Positions 1-6,409 of a stretch of 18,062 bases of DNA are shown one piece after another. Origin of the DNA: CAYXZO01 sp964469505 (lineage in GTDB: Bacteria; Fidelibacterota; UBA8477; JABMPR01); NCBI GenBank assembly GCA_964469505.1, contig CAYXZO010000046.1, positions 1 through 18,062 of the forward strand. The letters are read 5' to 3'. The notes below the pieces were generated by a model that was not told the DNA's origin, ran no database searches, and worked only from the letters and a program-made list of their open reading frames with translations. The position numbers and the translations under genes are program-made. Numbering within the stretch: position 1 is the stretch's first letter; each line of letters begins with the position of its first letter.

Positions 1-581
1 TAAGCCGGCTTGAAGCGGGTCTTTTTTACCGCTTCCATGGCGGCTTCATCCAGGCCAGTTTTGGGTATGCCTTTTAAGACCTTGACCTGCTTGACAATAC
101 CATCCTTGTCAACGTATGCCTGAACGATTACCTGCCCCTCAATACCTGCTTCCCGAGCAATATCTGGGTACACCACATTCTTTTTGATTGCATCGTAGCC
201 GCCGATGGGCTCGGGGGGTTCATCGTAGGGAATAAATCTAATGGTATTCTCTGGCGGTGGTGGGGGCTCGTCCCATTCCTGGAATTCGTCCAACGTGGTT
301 TCTTCGATGGTGACATCTTCATCGATGTCTTCACTCTCTGATTCAACCGGTACCGTAGGCCTCGCTGGCGGTGGGGGTTTTTCAAACTGCTGGGTTTCCG
401 GGGGGATCTCAATATTCTGGATAGGAGCTACAAACTCTTCCTGTTTGATTTTCTTGGCTTCAAACTTAGGAAACAAATACATCCCCACCGTAAATGTGGC
501 TAGGGTTATCATGGTGGCAATTTCCAGATATTTCCGGTAACGCAGTTTCAAATTGGCGTGGGGATGTTGTTGTTCGATCAT
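1..581 (-). CDS. tonB: TonB family energy-transducing protein (C-terminus cut by window edge)
   Basis: This is the periplasm-spanning protein that passes the energy of the ExbB/ExbD motor to TonB-dependent outer-membrane receptors. 193 residues are visible. There is a short cytoplasmic N-terminus, one membrane helix at about residues 18-37, then a proline-rich and acidic linker with PPPP runs around residues 70 and 115. The TonB C-terminal domain follows, recognisable from YPDIAREAGIEG, then a V-x-V-x-A-Y-V-D-K-D-G strand pair and the AAMEAVKKTRFKPA helix. The reading frame is still open at base 1, and the family normally continues with a short final strand, so only a few residues should be missing. 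The ATG at 581 has AAGGA a few bases upstream and lies 5 bp after the second exbD stop, so translation is probably coupled. It is the last gene seen in the exbB-exbD-exbD-tonB operon. No receptor gene is visible, so the cargo is unknown. Confidence 0.95.
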   Translation of the reverse strand, partial: MIEQQHPHANLKLRYRKYLEIATMITLATFTVGMYLFPKFEAKKIKQEEFVAPIQNIEIPPETQQFEKPPPPARPTVPVESESEDIDEDVTIEETTLDEFQEWDEPPPPPENTIRFIPYDEPPEPIGGYDAIKKNVVYPDIAREAGIEGQVIVQAYVDKDGIVKQVKVLKGIPKTGLDEAAMEAVKKTRFKPA

Positions 582-586
582 GGTCC

Positions 587-994
587 TTAGTCCCTCGGCT
601 TGGCGGAATAGTTTATTTTCAATGCATCCGCTTCCCGGCATTCCTGCTGAATATCAGTAATCAACCCCATTTCCACCTGGCGATCGGCTTTTAAGGAAAC
701 CGTCACTTGCGGATCAGCCACGCGTTTATCGTACAGAATGTTACGCAGATCGTGGATATTGACGATCCGATCATCAATGGAAATAGTACCCGCTTTGTCT
801 GCCCAGATATGGGTGACATGACGTTTACTTTCCAGCTTAGCAATCTTCTTAGCTTCCGGCAGCAACAGTTTCAGGCCCTGGTATTGGCGCAGAACCGTCA
901 CCACCATGAAAAAGATCAAAAGCATGAAGATGATGTCCGGCAGGGAAGCGGTGGGAATGGAAGCGCCGGTTTTGAGTTTACGTTGTAGCCGCAT
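587..994 (-). CDS. exbD: ExbD/TolR family biopolymer transport protein (second paralogue)
   Basis: This is a 135-residue inner-membrane motor subunit of the ExbB-ExbD-TonB complex. It has a basic N-terminus and then ASLPDIIFMLLIFFMVV, a single membrane helix that carries the conserved proton-conducting aspartate at residue 20 (equivalent to Asp25 of E. coli ExbD). A periplasmic domain of about 90 residues follows, with the usual alternating strands and helices. Length and layout are normal for the family. It is separated from the upstream exbD by 2 bp and from tonB by 5 bp. It is clearly a diverged paralogue of the upstream gene: the transmembrane region is nearly the same, while the periplasmic halves differ strongly. 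TolR is a close alternative name, but linkage to tonB favours ExbD. Confidence 0.94.
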   Translation of the reverse strand: MRLQRKLKTGASIPTASLPDIIFMLLIFFMVVTVLRQYQGLKLLLPEAKKIAKLESKRHVTHIWADKAGTISIDDRIVNIHDLRNILYDKRVADPQVTVSLKADRQVEMGLITDIQQECREADALKINYSAKPRD

Positions 995-996
995 TT

Positions 997-1410
997 TTAG
1001 CTCTCCGGCTCGGCGATGGAAATACGTTTGGCGTTAGCACGTTTCAGCTGATCCATGACGTCGATATAGGTCTGGTATTTGGTCCGGCTATCCGTCTTTA
1101 CGGAAAATATCATCTTGTCATTGGCCGTGAGCAACTTTTTTACTTCCCGGCGCAGGTCGCGGATTTCAATTATCCGCAGATCATCCCCGGATCCGATGGC
1201 CACTTTGCCGGCAGCGTTAATGAAGATATTGGTAATATTCTTCTTGGATACTTGAGTTTCTTGTCCCTTAGCAGGAAGCACCAGACCCAATCCTTTGTCC
1301 ACGTCAATTGTAGTGGTTACCAAGAAGAAAATCAGCAGCATAAAGACGATATCCGGCAGCGACGCGGTGGGAATTTCTCCCTCGTTACGACGACGTTTGC
1401 GATACAACAT
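997..1410 (-). CDS. exbD: ExbD/TolR family biopolymer transport protein (first paralogue)
   Basis: This is a 137-residue inner-membrane proton-channel subunit that works with ExbB to energise TonB. The N-terminus is very basic (RKRRR) and is followed by the signature IPTASLPDIVFMLLIFFLV. The conserved aspartate is residue 20, at the start of the only membrane helix. The remaining ~95 residues form the periplasmic domain, ending in a strand-helix-strand pattern typical of ExbD. The ATG at 1410 lies 11 bp after the exbB stop with only a weak ribosome site (AAAGG), consistent with coupled translation. Two consecutive exbD genes after exbB are common in FCB-group operons, where the two subunits may form a heterodimer; that pairing is inferred here from gene order only. 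Confidence 0.94.
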   Translation of the reverse strand: MLYRKRRRNEGEIPTASLPDIVFMLLIFFLVTTTIDVDKGLGLVLPAKGQETQVSKKNITNIFINAAGKVAIGSGDDLRIIEIRDLRREVKKLLTANDKMIFSVKTDSRTKYQTYIDVMDQLKRANAKRISIAEPES

Positions 1411-1421
1411 GCGGATCGCCT

Positions 1422-2039
1422 TTACTCTTTCTTGGTGCCCATGGACTCCAGGGTATCAATCAGATCGATGGAAGTTTCTTCCATTTTCACAATGATACGG
1501 TCGATCATCCAAGTGAATAGATTCTGGAAAATCTGAATGGTCATGGCCACGATCAAGCCGAACAGGGTGGTCAACAAAGCTTCGGAAATACCATTAGCTA
1601 CGATGGCCGGTGAAATGTCGTTGGCGGCGGCGATGGCGTCAAAGGCCCGCACCATACCGGACACCGTACCGGTAAATCCCAACATAGGGGCAATGGATAC
1701 GGCGGTTGAGAGCCAGACCATATTTTTTTCCAGGAACGACATTTCGATGGAGCCGGCGCTCTCGATGGCCTTCTCTACGGCGTAGAGGCCACGGTCAACC
1801 CGGGAAAGACCAGCCAGATAGATTTGTGAAACGGAACCGGGAGTGTTCCGGCACACTTCCAATGCAGCTTCCACCCCCTGCTCCTTCAAGGTTCCCTGAA
1901 TTTTATCCAGAAACGCCCTGGTATGGAGGGAGGTCTTGGTCAAGCTGATGAAGCGCTCGATCGCGATAATCAGGCCCAGAATAAACACGATCAAAATCGG
2001 CCACATGAAGGGCCCCCCTTTGAGGAACCAAGCAACCAT
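1422..2039 (-). CDS. exbB: ExbB/TolQ/MotA family proton channel protein
   Basis: This inner-membrane protein (205 residues) forms the pentameric proton channel that, with ExbD, converts proton-motive force into TonB movement. The first helix is near residues 11-29 (PILIVFILGL). A cytoplasmic domain follows. The two conserved helices come next: one contains APMLGFTGTVSGMV, the family signature with the threonine that lines the proton path, and one contains LLTTLFGLIVAMTIQI. The start chosen is the ATG at 2039 because AGGAGGT lies 9 nt upstream. A TTG two codons earlier (2045) would be only 3 nt from that site. This is the first gene of the exbB-exbD-exbD-tonB operon and is preceded by a near-perfect sigma70 promoter at 2087-2115. 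Confidence 0.95.
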   Translation of the reverse strand: MVAWFLKGGPFMWPILIVFILGLIIAIERFISLTKTSLHTRAFLDKIQGTLKEQGVEAALEVCRNTPGSVSQIYLAGLSRVDRGLYAVEKAIESAGSIEMSFLEKNMVWLSTAVSIAPMLGFTGTVSGMVRAFDAIAAANDISPAIVANGISEALLTTLFGLIVAMTIQIFQNLFTWMIDRIIVKMEETSIDLIDTLESMGTKKE

Positions 2040-2048
2040 GCGCAATTA

Positions 2049-2053
2049 CCTCC
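2049..2053 (-). promoter_or_regulatory. Shine-Dalgarno site setting the exbB start
   Basis: The minus strand reads AAAAGGAGGTAATTGCGCATG here. The GGAGG core is 9 nt from the ATG at 2039 but only 3 nt from an in-frame TTG at 2045, so it selects the ATG. Confidence 0.8.
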
Positions 2054-2086
2054 TTTTAAGCTTTTGCATTATCATTTGCCCCGGCA

Positions 2087-2115
2087 ATCATAGCCCTTTA
2101 CCTAGGCGATGTCAA
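2087..2115 (-). promoter_or_regulatory. Consensus sigma70 promoter for the exbB operon
   Basis: On the minus strand, TTGACA (2115-2110) is followed by a 17-bp spacer and then TATGAT (2092-2087). This is a perfect -35 box and a one-mismatch -10 box at optimal spacing. Transcription would start near 2080, leaving a leader of about 40 nt with the strong ribosome site of exbB. It lies between the ctpA stop (2142) and exbB and points the right way. Confidence 0.85.
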
Positions 2116-2141
2116 CGACTTTCCCGGCTCAAATAGGATCT

Positions 2142-3749
2142 TTATTCATAAATCTCATAGCCGGCGCGCCGGGCAATCTCCGCCGCCTGATCGAAATACT
2201 TCAACGCTTCCTGGACCTGATTGTCGATCTCGGTCCGCACCATATACTCCTGCTGACGACCCCATAATTTAGCGGCCACCTGACTCTTCAGATAGGCTTT
2301 GATGTATTTCCAATCTTTCCGCAATTCCAGGCTATCGAGTTTCAAATCCAAAGTGTCCACACTTTGCAGAAAATCCCGCACTTCCGCATCGCTGAATTCG
2401 AAGCGGTGAAAGAAATAATCCCAGTCTTTTTTCAACTCGGGATGACGAATGGCATATTCGGTTGCGTACTCGAAAAAGGGCCGGGTGGGATGACTGCGCA
2501 GTTTGGCCAGAGAATGGGAGATTAGCACTGGTTTGGGAAGATGAATGTCCGGCGTGATACCACCCCCGCCATATACTGTACGTCCCGTTTTGGTTTTATA
2601 AGCCGGCAGGCTTTTCAACTTGGTGGAATCCACCGTTCCGTATTTTTCGTCGTAAAGTTCCAGGTAGTAATCCCGACTATCACCTTTTTTATAGGGGCGC
2701 TGAATCAGGCGTCCGCTGGGTGTGTAGTAACGCGCCACTGTGACCCGGATGGCGGAACCATCCCGTAGCGGATATTGCCGTTGAACCAGACCTTTGCCAA
2801 AGCTGGTTTCTCCAACAATCAACCCCCGGTCCAAATCCTGCATGGCTCCGGCAAGAATTTCACTGGCGCTGGCGGAACCCCGGTTGATCATCACTATCAC
2901 AGGGAAATGGTAGTAATCTTTTTTCTTATGTGAATAGAATACTTCATTGGCGTTCTTAATCCGACCTGCAGTGGAGACGATCACTTCCCCTCCGGGTAGG
3001 AAGGCATCCACCAGTTTCACCACCTGATCCAGGTAACCACCGCTGTTATTTCGCAAATCGATTAGGAGCCGTTTCATCCCCTGTTTTTTCAAGGTACTTA
3101 TGGATTCAAAGAATTCTTTGGCCGTAGTGGCCGAAAAGCGATTGAGCAGGATATATCCGGTTCCGTCGTCCATGACAAAATGTGCCAGAACGCTGTAGAT
3201 GGGAATTTTATCCCTAATGATGGTAACTGGGATTAGCTTGGAAACTCCTGGCCGCCGGATCTCCAAGTCCACCCGGCTTCCCTTGGGGCCGCGCAACTTT
3301 TCAAACACCTCTTGTTGCGTAATCTTATAGGCCGACTTACCATTGATTTTGATAATCTTGTCTCCAGGTTGTAACACCCCGTCTGAAGGAGACCCGGCGA
3401 TGGGATTGATGACCGTGATATAGTTATCCAGAATGTCGAATTCTATGCCGATACCCTCGAAGTTCCCTCGAAAGCTTTCGTTAATCTTTTTTAGTTCCTC
3501 GGCAGGGATATATATGGAATGAGGGTCGAGAGCTTCCATTAACCCGCGCTGGGCCCCTTCCATGGTTTGGCCCCAGTCCACTTCTTCTACGTAAGTATCA
3601 TTTATGATCCTGATCATGTCGTTCAGGACTCGCAGCTTCTGATAAAGAATATTTCCCGAAGCCCGGATGGACTCCCAGGGGATAAGAACTGTACTCGCCG
3701 CAATTACCAGGGATATGATTAAGAATTTCAAAACCTTTTTATCGGTCAT
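2142..3749 (-). CDS. ctpA: C-terminal processing peptidase, S41 family (CtpA/Prc-like)
   Basis: This is a serine protease with a Ser-Lys dyad that trims or degrades exported proteins from their C-termini. It has 535 residues. An N-terminal membrane anchor or signal sequence lies at about residues 8-25. A helical segment follows (LDPHSIYIP), then a PDZ domain at about residues 95-175 with the GIGIEF and LQPGDKIIKINGKSA motifs. The S41 core contains GSASASEI with Ser294 as the likely nucleophile, and GETSFGKGLVQ with Lys319 and Gln323. The 25-residue Ser-Lys distance matches CtpA/Prc enzymes. About 130 C-terminal residues after the GGGITPD motif are mostly helical and of unknown role, so the protein is longer than minimal CtpA. 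The ATG at 3749 has GAGG about 8 nt upstream. It lies between a terminator upstream and the separate exbB promoter downstream, so it may be transcribed alone. Confidence 0.93.
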   Translation of the reverse strand: MTDKKVLKFLIISLVIAASTVLIPWESIRASGNILYQKLRVLNDMIRIINDTYVEEVDWGQTMEGAQRGLMEALDPHSIYIPAEELKKINESFRGNFEGIGIEFDILDNYITVINPIAGSPSDGVLQPGDKIIKINGKSAYKITQQEVFEKLRGPKGSRVDLEIRRPGVSKLIPVTIIRDKIPIYSVLAHFVMDDGTGYILLNRFSATTAKEFFESISTLKKQGMKRLLIDLRNNSGGYLDQVVKLVDAFLPGGEVIVSTAGRIKNANEVFYSHKKKDYYHFPVIVMINRGSASASEILAGAMQDLDRGLIVGETSFGKGLVQRQYPLRDGSAIRVTVARYYTPSGRLIQRPYKKGDSRDYYLELYDEKYGTVDSTKLKSLPAYKTKTGRTVYGGGGITPDIHLPKPVLISHSLAKLRSHPTRPFFEYATEYAIRHPELKKDWDYFFHRFEFSDAEVRDFLQSVDTLDLKLDSLELRKDWKYIKAYLKSQVAAKLWGRQQEYMVRTEIDNQVQEALKYFDQAAEIARRAGYEIYE

Positions 3750-3805
3750 GCACTAATCCTCTATGTTGGCCCGCCAATACCTAGGACGGGTGACACTAAA
3801 ATAAT

Positions 3806-3833
3806 GCCCCCCCTGTACAGAACAAAGGGGGGC
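3806..3833 (-). terminator. Rho-independent terminator after the barrel-protein gene
   Basis: A perfect 7-bp GC stem pairs GCCCCCC (3806-3812) with GGGGGGC (3827-3833), with a 14-nt loop. On the minus strand it is followed by ATTATTTT. It lies 36 bp beyond the stop of the minus-strand gene at 3870 and separates it from ctpA. Confidence 0.8.
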
Positions 3834-3869
3834 CTCTTCAAGACCGTATTTTTTTAATCGGTTTGGGAA

Positions 3870-4610
3870 CTACAGATTAACGTATATCTGAAACCTTACA
3901 AAAGCTGCACTGAAGCTAACTTCCGGAGAATCGCTAATCTTCTGTGTGGAATACAATTCCCACTTACCCTGGGGAGCCTTTTGTTGATTCCAACCGGCCG
4001 TCAGCTTCACTCCGATTAGGCGCGAGATCTTGATTTTCAACCCGGCATAAGGTTGAAGCACTGAACTCCAGACGGAAACTTCGTAAGCCGTACGTAGCGA
4101 ATCTCCACCGATAATGACATCCCACCCTTCGCCTTTTGTAGAATTGGCCGAAAGGGTGGCCTTCCCCAAGCCGGCCATTCCACCGAGGACAGCTTGAAAG
4201 CGACTACTGAATTTCAGCTCGTACTCAGCCAGAAAACCGGCCTGGGTAAGTGTAAATAAAACATTATAGTTAACGTTACCATTATTGCTTTGGGCCGAGG
4301 AGGCGTATTGTCCCTCCGCAAAGGCCATTCCCAGCCACCAGTTGCGACCGATTTCCCCCATCCCTTCTAGGCCGGTCAGAGATAAGATTTTGGCGTTTAT
4401 CTGCCGCGTATTGCCGGAGTTTGTAATGTCAAAGTCGGTGTGCAAATTCTTGAGAGAACCGAAAGCTTGATCGTCAAGCTGGAGAAAGTAGAAGCTGAAA
4501 ACGGGGCCTACAGTTCCTTTGAAAATGGGTTGAACTCCCAAGCTTCCTTGGGCATTTAGCTGGCTAAACCATAGCACTCCTGCCAATGTGGCGATTTTCA
4601 GTTTACCCAT
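3870..4610 (-). CDS. Putative outer-membrane beta-barrel protein
   Basis: This is a 246-residue exported protein of unknown function. The N-terminus (MGKLKIATLAGVLWFSQLNAQ) is a clear signal peptide with likely cleavage after Ala20. The rest alternates polar and aromatic or hydrophobic residues in short strands separated by Gly/Asn/Ser-rich turns, for example NWWLGMAFAEGQYAS and FQAVLGGMAGLGKATL. The last strand is FVRFQIYVNL. That pattern suggests an 8-10 strand barrel in the outer membrane, although the final residue is Leu rather than the common Phe. No enzymatic motif is visible. A GGGAGG site lies 5 nt before the ATG, and a sigma70-like promoter and a terminator bracket the gene as a single transcription unit. 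Confidence 0.75.
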   Translation of the reverse strand: MGKLKIATLAGVLWFSQLNAQGSLGVQPIFKGTVGPVFSFYFLQLDDQAFGSLKNLHTDFDITNSGNTRQINAKILSLTGLEGMGEIGRNWWLGMAFAEGQYASSAQSNNGNVNYNVLFTLTQAGFLAEYELKFSSRFQAVLGGMAGLGKATLSANSTKGEGWDVIIGGDSLRTAYEVSVWSSVLQPYAGLKIKISRLIGVKLTAGWNQQKAPQGKWELYSTQKISDSPEVSFSAAFVRFQIYVNL

Positions 4611-4697
4611 AAAAACCTCCCACCAGGGCTAGAATTTCTTTAGCGAATGAACGGTATGTTATTGCCCATAAATAGTCCGCTCCGTCTGAGCAGCTGC

Positions 4698-4726
4698 AAT
4701 ATACGCTGGCCCTTGAAACAATTCAA
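4698..4726 (-). promoter_or_regulatory. Sigma70-type promoter of the barrel-protein gene, with an overlapping inverted repeat
   Basis: On the minus strand, TTGAAT (4726-4721) is followed by a 17-bp spacer and then TATATT (4703-4698), about 88 bp before the ATG at 4610. The -35 region lies within the inverted repeat CTTGAA-ACAA-TTCAAG (4712-4727), which could be an operator, but no regulator can be named. Confidence 0.65.
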
Positions 4727-4853
4727 GATTTTTAACAAATTACTTTAAGTGGTTGGTGAAATTTGTATTGCATACAAGGGATTAGCCCCATAAATTGCTT
4801 CACAAGACAAACATCTGACCGCGGTGGAACCCAAAATAAAACGAGAGTTTCAG

Positions 4854-6254
4854 ATGCGTCGAAAAGACTTTGCTCAAACCGTTCGGGGACTGGTTCACCG
4901 AACGGGTTTATCTTTCGGATTACTTTTTTGGCTGGTAACAGGTAGCGCTTTTGCTTCTTTTTCTTTTTCCGAGCTGCCGGAAACCATTAAGTCCTTATCT
5001 GACCTCAACCATAACGGACGAACTGAAATCGGAGCGATTCAAAACGCTTCCGACGGTTCCAGTCGGTTAGTAGTGTGGGAGGTGGATTCCGTAGGACAAT
5101 TACAAGAAATCTGGAGTTTTGCCCTACCGGGTAAAACCCCCGGTCACTGGCAGGATTTCACCCTAGCCGACATGAATCTTAACGGCCGCCCGGAATTAAT
5201 TGCTGTGGCACGCTGGGCGGGGCGCAATAAGCAGGCGGATACTCCTTGGCTTTTCTTTTTCGAATGGCAAGGTCAATCTTTCTCACCAAATCCGGATTAC
5301 GCCCTGACAGTGAAACGGGGTCGCACCCCCCTTCCTCGTCCCTCTCAGATTCTAGCCGAAGATTTTGACGGTGACGGTCTGATGGAGCTGGCTCTCTCAT
5401 TAGGGGCTCCAGAACCTTCAATTCAAATCTGGGAATTCCGGGGCACTTATCCTAAACCCATCCTCCAGCTTGAGTTTTCCCAATTACCGCCGTTGTTTCA
5501 ACACCATCCAGAGACATTTCTTATAAGCACCGGAATAGCGGATAAGCTACCCGGCACACCCATTCTGGCACTGCAAAGCCATCGGGGAAAATTGTACTTA
5601 AACCAGTTGAACGCCAGACGAAACAACTCCTATTTCTTCACACGTAAACTGGTTCTGACACCACCACCGGATTTGACCTCGGTTTTAACCCCCAAAGCTT
5701 TTGTGGTCGCCGACTTGGACCATAATGACCAGACAGACTTACTGATCGGGACCCAGTCAGGGGACGTTTTTGCTCCATCATTGACCCCCCTGAGTTCCAA
5801 AACCGATTTTTACCAGGAAGAGAACGTATCGCTGGAAGTCTGGCACCACTTCAAGAAGAAAATTGCCGGCCTGGAGGTGTTTGATCGGGACGGTGACGGC
5901 AACTGGGAACTTTTCTTGCAGAGCGGCAACACGGTTTATCTGTTCCATCAAGAAAGTGGCAACAGTTTTCAGTTCGATGACCTCAGTCCTTTGAACACCG
6001 AGTTTTTGCCTTTATCCGCCCGAAGTCTTCCAGTGGCCGAAGGGTTATTTATGATCACTCCAGAAGGAGAAACGGCACTTTTCCCCTGGTCTGGATTAAC
6101 TAGACCCACTTTGGCCTCAGGAACCGGTGAAGTCGATATTCTGCCCAGTGAAGAACCGGCTCAGGAAGTTGCGGTGAGCCTCCCAGCAGCACCAGTGGGG
6201 TCGGGAGTGGAAGCGGCCCCTAAAACCGAATCAGTGACTTCGGAAGCTCCACCA
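4854..6254 (+). CDS. Large surface protein, N-terminal part: FG-GAP/VCBS-like repeats (interrupted by assembly gap)
   Basis: This is the first part of an exported protein whose second part begins after the N run. The start chosen is the ATG at 4854: GAGAG lies upstream and the N-terminus reads MRRKDFAQTVRGLVHRTG, then a hydrophobic stretch ending in GSAFASF, a long but plausible signal peptide. A GTG at 4824 is also in frame but has no ribosome site. Aspartate-rich loops recur: DLNHNGRTEIG, DMNLNGRPELI, DFDGDGLMELAL, DLDHNDQTDLLIG and DRDGDGNWELFL. These resemble the calcium-binding loops of FG-GAP/VCBS beta-propeller repeats, suggesting an adhesion or binding propeller of about 400 residues. 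It ends in a Pro/Ala/Glu-rich linker, at which the assembly breaks. Removing the N run and one copy of the 55-bp duplication restores one frame with the downstream part (about 1106 residues in total). Confidence 0.85.
6200..6254 (+). repeat. 55-bp exact duplication, left copy, abutting the N gap
   Basis: These 55 bases, ending exactly at the first N, are identical to 6355-6409, which begin exactly after the last N. Collapsing the two copies keeps the reading frame (155 bases removed; both parts then share codon phase). 55 is also a common assembler k-mer length, so this is probably an unmerged contig overlap. Confidence 0.9.
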
Positions 6255-6354
6255 NNNNNNNNNNNNNNNNNNNNNNNNNNNNNNNNNNNNNNNNNNNNNN
6301 NNNNNNNNNNNNNNNNNNNNNNNNNNNNNNNNNNNNNNNNNNNNNNNNNNNNNN
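6255..6354. other. Assembly gap, 100 N
   Basis: This is a run of exactly 100 unknown bases, the conventional length for a gap of unknown size. It interrupts the large surface-protein gene inside its Pro/Ala-rich linker. Confidence 0.98.
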
Positions 6355-6409
6355 GTCGGGAGTGGAAGCGGCCCCTAAAACCGAATCAGTGACTTCGGAA
6401 GCTCCACCA
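6355..6409 (+). repeat. 55-bp exact duplication, right copy, abutting the N gap
   Basis: This is the second copy of the sequence at 6200-6254. It encodes the same linker peptide (GVEAAPKTESVTSEAPP) in the frame of the downstream part. It is either an assembly overlap or one unit of a true tandem repeat that broke the assembly. Confidence 0.9.

Noticed and set aside
4824..4853. GTG at 4824 as the start of the large surface protein
   Set aside because: It has no ribosome site and would put ten charged residues (EPKIKREFQ) before the signal peptide; the ATG at 4854 fits better.
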